Positions 16,608 through 26,097 are shown, counted from the stretch's first letter. The stretch is 64,000 bases of DNA from Streptomyces ambofaciens ATCC 23877 (GCF_001267885.1 NZ_CP012382.1:930001-994000), one strand, 5' to 3'. Notes: a model not told the origin generated them from the letters alone. A program made the numbers and translations.

Positions 16608-17315
16608 TCAGCCCCCGGCCTCCGGCCGGAAGCGCCGGTAGAGGACGGCCCCGCCCAGCAGCAGCGCGGCGCCACCCGCGAGAGCGGGCAGGGTCTGGTC
16701 CGCGCCGGTGTGGGCGAGGGACACCGACGACGGGGCTGGTGGTGCGGAGTGCGCGGACGGCTTCGGCGGGACGCGCTCCTCCTCCGGCGCGGACGGCTCC
16801 GGCTCGGGTTCCGCGGGGGGCCGCTCGACCTCGGGGCGGTCACCGGAGGTGTTCGTCGACTCGTTGCCGACGGCCGGGTTGCCGATGCCGACCACGTTGA
16901 CGCTGTTGCCGCTCACGTTCACCGGCAGGTGGACCGGGAGCTGCACGCCGTTGCCGGAGAGCACGCCCGGGGAGTCCTTCCCACCGCCCTCGGCGGTGGC
17001 GCCGCCGCCCGTGCCGGACGCTCCACCGCCCGCGGAGGTGCCCTGGCGGGACGTACCGCCCCCGTCGTCGTTGGCGCAGCTGTTGCCCGCGGCCGGGTTC
17101 AGGAGCCCGACCACGTTCACGGTGTTCCCGCACACGTTGACCGGCACGTCCACCGGGAGCTGGACGGTGTTGCCCGAGATCAGCCCGGGCGAGCCGACCG
17201 CGGAACCGTCCGCGCCGGCTCCGCCGGACGCGAACGCGGCATGCGCCGGCAGTGTCACGGCCAGCGCACCGGAGGCGGCGAGGGCGAACACGCCGTTTCG
17301 GGTAACCCTTCTCAT
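16608..17315 (-). CDS. long chaplin with sortase signal
   Basis: 235 residues: a signal peptide (1-29), two chaplin domains (about 38-82 and 115-156), a Pro/Glu-rich wall-spanning linker (160-196), and a C-terminal sorting signal LAHTG (200-204) followed by a hydrophobic helix and RRFRPEAGG tail. Long chaplins are anchored to peptidoglycan by class E sortase and help form the hydrophobic rodlet layer on aerial hyphae. Domain 1 has the normal Cys62 and Cys80. Domain 2 has Ser135 and Ser153 at the equivalent positions, so it cannot form the disulfide. The ATG at 17315 follows AGGGAA. A sigma-BldN-like promoter lies upstream. Confidence 0.92.
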   Translation of the reverse strand: MRRVTRNGVFALAASGALAVTLPAHAAFASGGAGADGSAVGSPGLISGNTVQLPVDVPVNVCGNTVNVVGLLNPAAGNSCANDDGGGTSRQGTSAGGGASGTGGGATAEGGGKDSPGVLSGNGVQLPVHLPVNVSGNSVNVVGIGNPAVGNESTNTSGDRPEVERPPAEPEPEPSAPEEERVPPKPSAHSAPPAPSSVSLAHTGADQTLPALAGGAALLLGGAVLYRRFRPEAGG

Positions 17316-17364
17316 GAGGTTCCCTGCCTTCCAGACATGGTCACGGGCGCTCGCCCGCACCGGT

Positions 17365-17393
17365 TCAACCGCGGACGCACCATCCGAGTTATG
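17365..17393 (-). promoter_or_regulatory. candidate BldN-type promoter of the chaplin gene
   Basis: On the minus strand CATAAC (17393-17388) and GGTTGA (17370-17365) are 17 nt apart. The BldN (sigma) consensus is close to CGTAAC-N16-CGTTGA, so each element differs at one base and the spacer by one. BldN is known to drive chaplin genes in Streptomyces. The leader would be about 45 nt. The 258-bp divergent gap also holds the promoter of the peptidase gene, not identified. Confidence 0.4.
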
Positions 17394-17573
17394 GCTTATA
17401 GGCCTTTCACCCCATCGAGTGGCCGTTTCATCGAACGAGCGGTGGAGCGTCCGCACGCCCGCCGCGCCGCCCACCGCACCGCGACATCGCCCGGAGGCGA
17501 GGTGCCGGGGGCCCGCTTATGGTGATCGAGGGCGTCGACCACCGGTCCGCGACGGGGCGCCCGGGAGGCATCG

Positions 17574-19193
17574 ATGCTGGCCAAGCAGTCGAATCGGCCC
17601 GCGGCCCGGCGCCGCGCGGTCACCGGAGCGCTGGGGCTGGCCCTGCTGGGTGCCGGGCTGCCCGCCGTGACCGCGACCGCGAACGAGGCCGAACCCGGGA
17701 CGGCCCGGTTCTACGACCAGAAGATCACCTGGTCGGCGTGCGAGGGCATGGACGTCCCGAAGGACCTGCAGTGCGGGAAGGTCACCGTCCCCCTGGACTA
17801 CGACCGGCCCGGGTCGGGGACGCTCGACCTGGCCCTCGCCCGCTACCCGGCGACGACCGATGACCCGCGCGGCTCGGTCCTGCTCAACTTCGGTGGACCG
17901 GGCGGCTCCGGCGTCAGCGAACTCTCCGCCGGCGGCAAGGAGTTCATGCACCTGACCAACGACTACGACGTGGTGACCTTCGACCCCCGCGGCGTCGGCC
18001 GGTCCTCACCGGTGACCTGCGGGCCGGCCACGGTGGACATCATCGAGGCGACGAACGGGGACGAGACGCTCACCGAGCCCGAGGACGTGCTCAGGCGGCT
18101 GCGGGACGCGGCCGCCGAGTGCGCGGAACACTCCGGCCCCGTGCTGCGGCACATAGGCACGGTCGACGCGGCGCGTGACCTCGACGTGATGCGTCGGGCA
18201 CTCGGCGACGACCGGCTCAACTACCTGGGATTCTCCTACGGCACCCGGCTCGGCGCGGTCTACGCCGCCCAGTTCCCGGACAAGGTCGGCCGGATGGTGC
18301 TCGACGGCGTGGACACGCTGACGGAACCGCTGACCGAGCAGGGACTGGCCGGCGCGCGGGGACAGCAGACGGCGCTGGAGAACTTCCTCGACTGGTGCGT
18401 GGAGGACATCGCGTGCCCGTTCGGACAGGACGCCCGGGACGCCCGCCGCCAGGTCGAACAGGTCATCGCCTCGCTCGACGAGGACCCCGTCCCGACGGGC
18501 TTCGGCGAGCCCTTCTCCGGACAGGACATGGTCGGCGCCGTCGGCCAGGCGCTGTACAGCGAGGAGTTGTGGCCCTCCTTGCAGCGGGCGCTCGCTCAGC
18601 TCATGGAGGACGGCGACACCCGAGGACTGGAGGGCTTCGTGTCCGGTGGGGTCACCTTCCCGGTCCGGGCGCCGAAGCCCGCGGAGGACCGGGAGCGCGC
18701 CGGCGGCGGCCTCACCGACCAGGAGGACGTCCCCATGGACAACCTGCCGGCCGCCCTCATGGCGATCAACTGCGCGGACGACCCCGACCGTCCCAGCGCC
18801 GCCCAGGTCGCCGGATCCCTGGGCCGGCTGCGCGAACGGTACGAGGAGGCCTCGCCCGTCTTCGGCCGCTACCGCCTCACCCAGGTGCTGATGTGCTACG
18901 GCCGCCCCAAGGGCACCGACTACATCCGCGACGACGTGAAGGACCTCGACACGGCCAGGATGCTGCTCGTGGGCACCCGGGGCGACCCGGCCACGCCGTA
19001 CCGCTGGACCGAGGAGACGGCCGAGCGGCTCGGGGCCCCGGCCGTCGTCCTCGACAACAAGGGCGAGGGGCACACCGGCTACGCCTCCTCCGAGTGCGTG
19101 CACCGCAAGGTCGACGACTTCCTGCTGTACGGCTCCCTGCCGGCCGACGGCAGCTCCTGCGGCTCCGAGACCCCCCGGAGCGAGGACGACTGA
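17574..19193 (+). CDS. secreted alpha/beta hydrolase, tripeptidyl aminopeptidase (TAP) type
   Basis: 539 residues. A signal peptide (about 1-37) is followed by an alpha/beta hydrolase fold with oxyanion segment LLNFGGPGGSG (about 103-113) and catalytic Ser221 in GFSYGT. The catalytic Asp is in TRGDPATPY and the His in GEGHTGY within the TAP-like C-terminal domain. Streptomyces relatives release N-terminal tripeptides from extracellular proteins. Several cysteines (CGPATVD, CAEH, CVED, CPFG) are consistent with disulfides outside the cell. GGGAGG lies 5 nt before the ATG. Confidence 0.93.
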   Translation: MLAKQSNRPAARRRAVTGALGLALLGAGLPAVTATANEAEPGTARFYDQKITWSACEGMDVPKDLQCGKVTVPLDYDRPGSGTLDLALARYPATTDDPRGSVLLNFGGPGGSGVSELSAGGKEFMHLTNDYDVVTFDPRGVGRSSPVTCGPATVDIIEATNGDETLTEPEDVLRRLRDAAAECAEHSGPVLRHIGTVDAARDLDVMRRALGDDRLNYLGFSYGTRLGAVYAAQFPDKVGRMVLDGVDTLTEPLTEQGLAGARGQQTALENFLDWCVEDIACPFGQDARDARRQVEQVIASLDEDPVPTGFGEPFSGQDMVGAVGQALYSEELWPSLQRALAQLMEDGDTRGLEGFVSGGVTFPVRAPKPAEDRERAGGGLTDQEDVPMDNLPAALMAINCADDPDRPSAAQVAGSLGRLRERYEEASPVFGRYRLTQVLMCYGRPKGTDYIRDDVKDLDTARMLLVGTRGDPATPYRWTEETAERLGAPAVVLDNKGEGHTGYASSECVHRKVDDFLLYGSLPADGSSCGSETPRSEDD

Positions 19194-19294
19194 GCCGGCG
19201 GCGGCCGGGCGGCGGCACCGGGCGCGAGGCCGGGACGGTTCGAGGCGGGTCGCCCCCGAATGCCCGATACGCCCATCGGTCCTATCGTGCTGTC

Positions 19295-20389
19295 ATGGAG
19301 CACGATCTGAGTCCCGCCACCCTCGCCGAGCTACGGCGCCCCCGCCCGTACCCGGCCGTGTCCGTGCTGACGCCGACCCACCGCCGCGAACCGGACAACG
19401 CCCAGGATTCCGTCCGGCTGCGCAATGTGGTCGCCGAGGCCAAGAAACAGCTGGAGGACGATCCGGCGGTCACCCGCGAACGGCGCATGGAGGTGTCCCG
19501 GGAACTGGACCGGGCCCTCGCCGAAGTCGATCTGACCCACGCCGAGGACGGCCTGGCGATCTTCGCCGCTCCGGGCGAGCACCAGGTGTGGACGCTCGCC
19601 CGTTCCGTCCCGGAGCGCGTGGTCCTCGCGGACACCTTCCTGACCCGCAACCTCGTGGCCGCGCAGGCCGCTGAGCGGCCGTTCTGGGTGCTGTCGGTCG
19701 CGGCCGACCGCGTCACGCTGTGGAGCGGCGGTGCGGGCCGGGTCGTCGAGGACCGCACCGGCTGCTTCCCCATGGACCGGCCGCCGCTGGACTTCGACCC
19801 CGAACGCCAGGAGCGCATCGGCGACTCGCCGAGCACCTTCCGCGACGAGACCACCCGCCGGTTCCTGCGGGACGCCGACGCCGCGATGGGCAAGGTCCTG
19901 CGCGCGCATCCCCGGCCGCTGTACGTCACCGGCCCGCAGCCCGCGCTGTCCCTGCTGGAGGAGACCGGGAGCACCGTGCGGGAGGCGGTGCTCGTGCCGC
20001 ACGGAGGCCTCGCGCACGGCACGGCCGAGGCCGTGTGGCAGGCGGTGCGGCCGGTGCAGGAGGACGAGGCGCACGGCTCCGTCGAGGCCGTGGCCAGGGA
20101 ACTCGAGGCGGCCCGCGGACGCAAGGACTTCGCCGCCGGCGTGGACGAGTTGTGGGAGAGCGCGCACACCGGCCGGGTCCGACTGCTGGCCGTCGAGGAG
20201 AACTTCAAGGTGACGATGCGCGACGACGGGGAGCACCTGCTCCCCGCGGACGACGGCGACCTCGACGCCCGCGAGGACATCGTGGACGAGATCGTCGAGC
20301 AGTGCCTGGAGACCGGTGCCGAGGTCCGCTTCGTACCGGACGGCGCGCTCGGGGAGGCGGAGGGCATCGCGGGCGTGCTGCGGTACTGA
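19295..20389 (+). CDS. baeRF-family (bacterial eRF1-like) protein
   Basis: 364 residues. The N terminus SVLTPTHRREPDNAQDSVRLRN and the C-terminal VRFVPDGALGEAEGIAGVLRY, a segment resembling the release-factor / L7Ae-like fold (VRFV.dg.L....GIaAvLRy), place it in the bacterial archaeo-eukaryotic release factor family. These proteins are predicted ribosome- or stress-associated; no reaction has been assigned to this branch. It lacks the GGQ motif needed for peptidyl-tRNA hydrolysis as far as I can see. The ATG at 19295 follows a 101-bp gap after the peptidase gene, without a strong ribosome site. Confidence 0.78.
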   Translation: MEHDLSPATLAELRRPRPYPAVSVLTPTHRREPDNAQDSVRLRNVVAEAKKQLEDDPAVTRERRMEVSRELDRALAEVDLTHAEDGLAIFAAPGEHQVWTLARSVPERVVLADTFLTRNLVAAQAAERPFWVLSVAADRVTLWSGGAGRVVEDRTGCFPMDRPPLDFDPERQERIGDSPSTFRDETTRRFLRDADAAMGKVLRAHPRPLYVTGPQPALSLLEETGSTVREAVLVPHGGLAHGTAEAVWQAVRPVQEDEAHGSVEAVARELEAARGRKDFAAGVDELWESAHTGRVRLLAVEENFKVTMRDDGEHLLPADDGDLDAREDIVDEIVEQCLETGAEVRFVPDGALGEAEGIAGVLRY

Positions 20390-20503
20390 CCCCCACCGCC
20401 GCACCCGGGCGGCCCGCTCCTCTTGACGACCGTGAAACCCTGTCCGCCGTACACGTGTCCGCCCTCGCGGACACGCCGCGGACGGGGAAGGAGCCGACGG
20501 AGC

Positions 20504-21523
20504 GTGAGCATACTTCTGGGTGTGGCGGTCCTGGGCGCGGGGCACATGGGCGCCGATCACGTACGACGCCTCGACCGGGTGGTCAGCGGTGCCAGGGTCG
20601 CCGCGGTGGCGGACCCCGACGCCGACCGGGCGAAGGAGGCCGCGGCCGGGATCGACGGCGTGGCCGTGCACACCACCGCGGAGGCCGCGCTCGACGCACC
20701 GGGCGTCGAGGCCGTCCTGATCGCCTCGCCCGGAGAGGCGCACGAGGAGGCGCTGCTGGCCGCCTTCGCACGCGGACTGCCGGTGCTGTGCGAGAAGCCG
20801 ATGGTGCCGGACTCCGCGGGCGCGCTGCGGGTGGTGGAGGCGGAGGCGCGAGGAGGCCGGAGGCTGGCGCAGATCGGTTTCATGCGGCGCTACGACCCCG
20901 AGTACCGTCGGCTGAAGTCGCTGCTGGACGGCGGGCGGCTGGGCCGGCCCCTGATGCTGCACTGCGTCCACCGCAACGTGTCCTCCCCGCCGCACTTCAC
21001 CTCCGCGATGCTCGTCACCAGCTCCGTCTCGCACGAGATCGACGCGGCCCGCTGGCTGCTCGGGCAGGAACTGACCGCGGTGACCGTGCTCCGCCCGCGC
21101 CCCTCGGCGGGCGCGCCCGCGGGGCTGATCGACCCGCAGTTCGTGCTCTTCGAGACCGAGCGGGGCGCCCTGGTCGACGTGGAGATCTTCGTCAACTGCG
21201 GCTTCGGCTACGAGGTGCGCTGCGAGGCCGTCTGCGAGTCGGGCAGCGCCCGGATCGGGGAGGCGCACACCCTGCTGGTGACGGCCGCGGGCGCCGCGCG
21301 CGAAGAGGTGCCGCAGGACTACCTCGTACGGTTCGCGGACGCCTACGACCGCCAGGTGCAGGCCTGGGTCGACGCCACCCGGCGGGGCCGGGTCACCGGC
21401 CCGGGCGCCTGGGACGGGTACGCCGCCTCCGTGGCCGCCGAGGCCGGTGTGCGCTCCCTGGAGACGGGCACCCGCACCCCCGTCGTCCTGGCGCCCCGTC
21501 CGGCCCTGTACGACCCGTCATAG
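20504..21523 (+). CDS. Gfo/Idh/MocA family NAD(P)-dependent dehydrogenase (inositol 2-dehydrogenase-like)
   Basis: 339 residues. An N-terminal Rossmann fold starts at [14 protein letters not shown] with the dinucleotide loop GAGHMG. The family signature CEKPMVPD lies at about residue 98, with its catalytic Lys. The C-terminal alpha/beta domain carries [12 protein letters not shown], whose Asp/His pattern matches inositol 2-dehydrogenases. The enzyme probably oxidises a sugar or inositol C-2 hydroxyl. The GTG at 20504 has AAGGAG 11 nt upstream. It follows the baeRF gene by 114 bp on the same strand. No other inositol genes are nearby, so the substrate is uncertain. Confidence 0.88.
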   Translation: MSILLGVAVLGAGHMGADHVRRLDRVVSGARVAAVADPDADRAKEAAAGIDGVAVHTTAEAALDAPGVEAVLIASPGEAHEEALLAAFARGLPVLCEKPMVPDSAGALRVVEAEARGGRRLAQIGFMRRYDPEYRRLKSLLDGGRLGRPLMLHCVHRNVSSPPHFTSAMLVTSSVSHEIDAARWLLGQELTAVTVLRPRPSAGAPAGLIDPQFVLFETERGALVDVEIFVNCGFGYEVRCEAVCESGSARIGEAHTLLVTAAGAAREEVPQDYLVRFADAYDRQVQAWVDATRRGRVTGPGAWDGYAASVAAEAGVRSLETGTRTPVVLAPRPALYDPS

Positions 21524-21577
21524 AACAAGGGTCCACCGAACACCAGGGCGACGACTCCGCAGACCCACGACGCCCGT

Positions 21578-21604
21578 CAAGTTCCGTAGGCATCCTACGA
21601 CTTG
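21578..21604 (+). terminator. hairpin after the dehydrogenase gene
   Basis: CAAGT-TC-CGTAGG-CAT-CCTACG-ACTTG: a 6-bp stem with a 3-nt loop, extended by a further 5 bp beyond a two-base bulge. It lies 55 bp after the dehydrogenase stop, within the 272-bp gap before the next gene. Likely transcription terminator. The rest of the gap (to 21795) shows no gene. Confidence 0.5.
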
Positions 21605-21795
21605 GGCCTCCGCGCGCTTACCCCGCCGACGTGCCGAAGTCGCTCCGGGAAGACCGTGGCATATGCCCGAAGCACCACCGTATCGTGTGTCGCCGAATCC
21701 CTTACGGGGCGTCGCGGGCTGTGCAACAGTCGTAACGGTCCTTCCGCCAGCCTCGGTCCCGCCTTGGTCGTACCGTCTGCACATCGGAGTGCGTC

Positions 21796-23130
21796 ATGTC
21801 GTCCCCTCTCTCCGCGGACCATCCAGCCGCCCAGCCACCAGGACGCGGCTCGGTGGAAGCCCTGATATCGCAGACGCGGCGGCTCAGGGGCGATGTGGAC
21901 GCGGTGCGGCGGGACAGCCGGGACGACGGAACGGACCCTCATCGGCGCTGGCAGCGCGCCCTGTACGACCTGGCGCTGCACCAGCTCAGCGATCTGGACG
22001 AGCACCTGGCGCAGCTGCGGGACGGCCCGGCCCCCGTCCCCCGGCCGGGCTCGCTGCTCAGCCGGGTCGGCAGTGCGGAGTGGAACCTGCTGACCGACGA
22101 GGCCGAGTGGTCCGGGGAGCTCTTCCACATCTTCGGCCGCGACCCGGCGTCCGCCCCGCTCAGCCTCGACGAACTCCCTTCCCTGGTGGTCGCCGACGAC
22201 CGGCCCGGACTGACCGCGATGGTCACCGGCTGCCTCGTCGACGGCCGGCCCATCGACGGGGAGTTCCGCGTGGTGCGGCCCGACGGCACGGTACGCACCG
22301 TGCACATGATGGGCGAGCCCGTGCTCGACGCCGACGGCAGCACCGCCTCGATGTGGGCGGTACTGCGCGACGTCAGCGAACTGCGCCGCAGTCAGCGGGC
22401 GGTGAGCGAGACCCGTGACTCGCTCCGGCACCGTCCGCTGCCCGCGGGCGGCGAGCCACGGGCCGCGGTCGAACCGCGGGACGCCGTGCTGCCACCCTGG
22501 CACGGCCTCCTGCGGTTCCCGCACGAGGGACGGCCCGGCCTGGACCTGGCCGCCGGGTACCTGCCGTCACCCGCGCACGCGCCCGGGACCGGTGCCTGGT
22601 ACGACGCATGCGCGCTCCCCGGTGACGACACCCTGCTCAGCGTCGGCGCACTCGCCGGGCCGGACATCGCCGGGGCCCAGGCCCCGGCGATGGTCATCAG
22701 TGCTCTGCGCGGCCTGTCCGTGGCCGGCTCGCAGCCCGCACAACTACCGGACCGACTCGACCGGTTACTCGACTGCGGCGCCCTGCCCCCCGTGCGCGAC
22801 GCCCTGTTCTGCGGCTACCGGTCCGGGACCCGCACCCTGACCTGGGCGCATACCGGACGAGCCGTCCCCCTGCTGGTCCGTGACGGAACGGCGCGGACGA
22901 CGGCCGAGCGGCAGGCGGTGCCCCTCCGCGCCGGCGACCTGGTACTCCTGCACAACGGCGGACTCGTCGAGGAGGACGAGCATCACCTCCTCGCCCTGGC
23001 TCCCCGTCTGGCCGGGGTGCGTTCCGCCCAGGACGGCCTACGGATCGTGACGGAGGTGCTCGACGCGACCGCCGCTTCCGGCCGCCGGGGCGACACCTGC
23101 GTGCTGGTCGCCCGGGTGACGGGGCAGTAA
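21796..23130 (+). CDS. PAS-domain protein with degenerate PP2C/SpoIIE-like phosphatase domain
   Basis: 444 residues. An N-terminal helical region (1-85) precedes a PAS domain (about 92-195, ending SMWAVLRDVSELRRSQ) and an RsbU-like domain (about 235-442). In active enzymes the metal-binding Asp sits in GDWYD and GDVxGHG. Here the first reads TGAWYDAC (265-272) and the second GALAGPD, so both metal Asp are missing, while the late GDT(C)VLVAR is kept. The protein may therefore bind partners such as anti-sigma antagonists without hydrolysing phosphate. Codon 324 is TTA (22765-22767), which makes translation dependent on bldA tRNA. It converges with the TPR regulator. Confidence 0.75.
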   Translation: MSSPLSADHPAAQPPGRGSVEALISQTRRLRGDVDAVRRDSRDDGTDPHRRWQRALYDLALHQLSDLDEHLAQLRDGPAPVPRPGSLLSRVGSAEWNLLTDEAEWSGELFHIFGRDPASAPLSLDELPSLVVADDRPGLTAMVTGCLVDGRPIDGEFRVVRPDGTVRTVHMMGEPVLDADGSTASMWAVLRDVSELRRSQRAVSETRDSLRHRPLPAGGEPRAAVEPRDAVLPPWHGLLRFPHEGRPGLDLAAGYLPSPAHAPGTGAWYDACALPGDDTLLSVGALAGPDIAGAQAPAMVISALRGLSVAGSQPAQLPDRLDRLLDCGALPPVRDALFCGYRSGTRTLTWAHTGRAVPLLVRDGTARTTAERQAVPLRAGDLVLLHNGGLVEEDEHHLLALAPRLAGVRSAQDGLRIVTEVLDATAASGRRGDTCVLVARVTGQ

Positions 23131-23164
23131 GCACGTCGAGCGGGCGCGGGGACCACGGCGGGCA

Positions 23165-24673
23165 CTACGCCGGCGCGACGTCGCCGCCCCTCCCCCTGGC
23201 CCTGGACGACTTCCCCTTGGGCAGCGCCCGTTCGATCTCCTCCCGCAGCTCCTGGATCTTCGGGAAGCCGGCGTACTCCGCGGTCAGCCGGTACATCTGA
23301 CGCAGCCGGTCCCAGGTGCGCTGGGAGGAGTTGGTGCCCATGGACACGAGGGCCAGTCGCGCGTACCGGTCCGCCTGTTCGGGATCGTCGGCGATGAAGC
23401 AGGCGGAGGCCATGGACAGATAGTCGAAGATCTTGGACCGCTGCCGGCCGTCGATCCGCAGTGCCAGTGCCTTCTCCGCGTAGTGCTGGGCGTGCGCGGC
23501 GGCACCCGGTTCGAACTCGGCGAGCGTCCGGTAGGCCAGGGCCTGCATGCCGTACAGGTCCTCCTCCTTGAAGGTCTGCATCCAGTCCGGCGGCGGCACG
23601 TCCGCCTTGTCGGAGACGAAGAGGTCCTCGGCCCGTCCCAGGGTGCGACGCATCGCCTGGCCCTTGCCCATGGAAGCCTGCGCCCAGGCCTCGATGGTGT
23701 AGAGCATGGCCCGGGTACGCGGCAGCACCTCCTCGCCGGAGCCCGACTCGGCGAGCTTCATCAGGTCGAGCGCGTCGTCGGGCCGGCCCAGGTGCACCAT
23801 CTGGCGGGCGGCCCGGGAGAGGGCCTCGCCGGCCCGGGGCCGGTCGCCGCCCTCACGCGCGGCATGGGCGGCGATGACGAAGTACTTCTGGGCCGTGGGT
23901 TCCAGCCCGACGTCGTGCGACATCCAGCCCGCGAGGACCGCGAGGTTGGCGGCGACGCCCCACAGGCGGCGCTGGAGATGGGGTGGGTGGTGGTAGGAGA
24001 GCATGCCTCCCACCTCGTTGAGCTGGCCCACCACGGCCTTGCGCTGCAGCCCGCCGCCCCGGGCGGCGTCCCAGGCGCGGAACACCTCGACCGAGCGCTC
24101 GAGTTCCTCCACCTCCTGGGACCCGATGGGCGCGGCCTCGTAGCGGTCGAACCCGGCGGGATCGGCGTGCAGGGGTTGGCGGGGGTGGGAGGCGTCGGCA
24201 GCCAGGGCCGGGTCGGTGTGCAGCCAGTCGTGCATGGCGCTGCTGAGTGCGGAGCCCGCGGCGAGCGCGGCGCCCGCGCCCACCAAGCCGCGTCGGTTGA
24301 GCATGAGGTCCATTCCCGTGAATTCGGTGAGGACCGCCGCGGTCCGCTCGGGCGCCCACGGCACTCCGTCGGGATGTTCCTCGCTCCCGCCGTCCTGCCG
24401 CTTCCCCGCGCGCCCGTGCCGAACCAGACCGAGGTCCTCGATGGTCACGACACGGCCGAGACGCTCGGTGAACAGAACCGCCAGCACCCGCGGCACCGGA
24501 TCACGCGGGATCTCTCCCATGTCGATCCACCGCCGCACCCGCGAGGTGTCCGTCGCCAGTTGGGGGTGGCCCATGGCCGCCGCCTGCCGGTTGACCAGTC
24601 TCGCGAGTTCACCCTTGGACCAGCCGGCCAGGCCGAACAGGTCCGACAGACGGGTGTTGGGTTCCTTGTTCAC
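23165..24673 (-). CDS. large HTH/TPR regulatory protein (NsdA/NsdB-like)
   Basis: 502 residues from the GTG at 24673; an alternative GTG at 24742 adds 23. The N terminus resembles a Cro/XRE-like helix-turn-helix (WSKGELARLVNRQAAAMGHPQLATDTSRVRRWIDMGEIPRDP). The rest, from about residue 175, consists of helical tetratricopeptide-like repeats. Streptomyces proteins of this build, such as the negative regulators NsdA and NsdB, repress antibiotic production or sporulation; membership of that subgroup is likely but not proven. A short hydrophobic stretch GLVGAGAALAAGSAL lies at about 151-165. It sits between two TTA-containing genes. Confidence 0.75.
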   Translation of the reverse strand: MNKEPNTRLSDLFGLAGWSKGELARLVNRQAAAMGHPQLATDTSRVRRWIDMGEIPRDPVPRVLAVLFTERLGRVVTIEDLGLVRHGRAGKRQDGGSEEHPDGVPWAPERTAAVLTEFTGMDLMLNRRGLVGAGAALAAGSALSSAMHDWLHTDPALAADASHPRQPLHADPAGFDRYEAAPIGSQEVEELERSVEVFRAWDAARGGGLQRKAVVGQLNEVGGMLSYHHPPHLQRRLWGVAANLAVLAGWMSHDVGLEPTAQKYFVIAAHAAREGGDRPRAGEALSRAARQMVHLGRPDDALDLMKLAESGSGEEVLPRTRAMLYTIEAWAQASMGKGQAMRRTLGRAEDLFVSDKADVPPPDWMQTFKEEDLYGMQALAYRTLAEFEPGAAAHAQHYAEKALALRIDGRQRSKIFDYLSMASACFIADDPEQADRYARLALVSMGTNSSQRTWDRLRQMYRLTAEYAGFPKIQELREEIERALPKGKSSRARGRGGDVAPA

Positions 24674-24960
24674 GTCAAGCCCCCAGGTTCTCGGCTGAGT
24701 TGACAGTAGCCCCGTGCGGGTTGCCGAGCGACTATTCGCCACCGTTCGCCAGGGTGCGCCAGATGGTGTGCCAGGGGCGGACGGGTGTCAGGTAGGAATG
24801 CGCCACCCCGACCCGGTTGCCGTGGGGTTACTCCCCAGGGTGGCCCCCGGCGGCCGGTCGGACGGCGCGACGGCTTTCGGAAGGCGGCCCCTCCGCACGA
24901 TCGGTCGGGCACCGCTCTTCAGGCAGGCACAGCAGGCACACGAAGGGATCTGTCTCGCCC

Positions 24961-26097
24961 ATGTACGCAGCATCGTCCTCCGTGTCCGCCCCGCAGCGCT
25001 CGCTGCACCCCCGCCCGGCGGCGGGCGGCGGCCCCTATCTCGCCCCCGCTCGTCCGGCGGCCCCGGTGCTCGGGGCGGGCAGGGCGCGGCGCGGCACGGG
25101 CCCCGGCACCCAGCCGCTCAGCGGGAGAATCGACCTGTCCGGCCCCCAGGGGGCCCAACTGCGCACGGCGATCACCTCCGTGCACCGGATCTGTCCGGAG
25201 TTCGCCCCGGTGCAGGTGCTGCGCCGCAGCGGGCGCTCCGTCCTCCTGGTCGGTACGACCGGCCGCAGCACCGCGGTCGCCAAGTGTTTACTGGACCACT
25301 CCCCCGCGTGGGCGGAGCGCATCCGGCACGAGATAGGGGCATACCGCTCGTTCGTCCGGCACCGCCCCCCGGTGCGGGTGCCGAGGCTGATCGCAGCGGA
25401 TCCGGACAACTGCACCCTGGTGATCGAGCGGATGCCGGGACGGGTGGCGGCTCTGCACCGGCATCCGCTGGAGGCCCCGCCGCGGGCGGACATCAGGGCG
25501 GCGCTCGGCGCGATCTGCCGGCTCAACGCCTGGCGTCCGCCGGCCGGCACCTTCGACGCTCCGCTGGACTACGCGGCCCGGATCTCCCGTTACCACGAGC
25601 TGGGGCTGCTCACCGACCGGGATCTGGGCGACCTCCAGAAGCTGCTGCACGGCATCGCCCACGCGGGCGGCCGCCAGGGCATGGGCCAGTTCTGCCACGG
25701 GGACGCGCTGCTCTCCAACGTCCTGATGTCACCGGCCGGTCCGGTGCTGGTGGACTGGGAGCACGCGGGCTGGTACCTGCCCGGTTACGACCTGGCGACC
25801 CTGTGGGCCGTCCTCGGCGACGCCCCGGTGGTCCGCCGCCAGATCAGCCAGATCGCCCAGGCGGGCGGGACGGCAGCGCGCGACGCGTTCCTGGTCAACC
25901 TGATGCTGGTGCTGACCCGGGAGATCCGTACGTACGAGACGGCCGTGCAGCGTTCCCTTCAGGACACCGCGCCGGTGGCACCGGTCCCTCCCGGTGCCGC
26001 GCCGTCCGGCGAGGAGCAGCGGCTGCTGTTGCGCCGGCTGCACGACGACTGCCAGATGGCCCGGCGGGCCGTACGCGCGGCGGTCGGCACGCGCTGA
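24961..26097 (+). CDS. aminoglycoside phosphotransferase-fold kinase-like protein with TTA codon
   Basis: 378 residues. After a Pro/Arg/Ala-rich N-terminal 50 residues comes a kinase-like fold. AVAKCLL carries the ATP-binding Lys (about 108), IGAYRSFV the helix-C region, and [12 protein letters not shown] the catalytic Asp of the HGD brood motif (about 241). [20 protein letters not shown] contains the metal-binding DWE. The substrate is unknown; homologues phosphorylate aminoglycosides, choline or other small molecules. Codon 110 is TTA (25288-25290), so expression should need bldA. AAGGGA precedes the ATG at 24961. Confidence 0.82.
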   Translation: MYAASSSVSAPQRSLHPRPAAGGGPYLAPARPAAPVLGAGRARRGTGPGTQPLSGRIDLSGPQGAQLRTAITSVHRICPEFAPVQVLRRSGRSVLLVGTTGRSTAVAKCLLDHSPAWAERIRHEIGAYRSFVRHRPPVRVPRLIAADPDNCTLVIERMPGRVAALHRHPLEAPPRADIRAALGAICRLNAWRPPAGTFDAPLDYAARISRYHELGLLTDRDLGDLQKLLHGIAHAGGRQGMGQFCHGDALLSNVLMSPAGPVLVDWEHAGWYLPGYDLATLWAVLGDAPVVRRQISQIAQAGGTAARDAFLVNLMLVLTREIRTYETAVQRSLQDTAPVAPVPPGAAPSGEEQRLLLRRLHDDCQMARRAVRAAVGTR

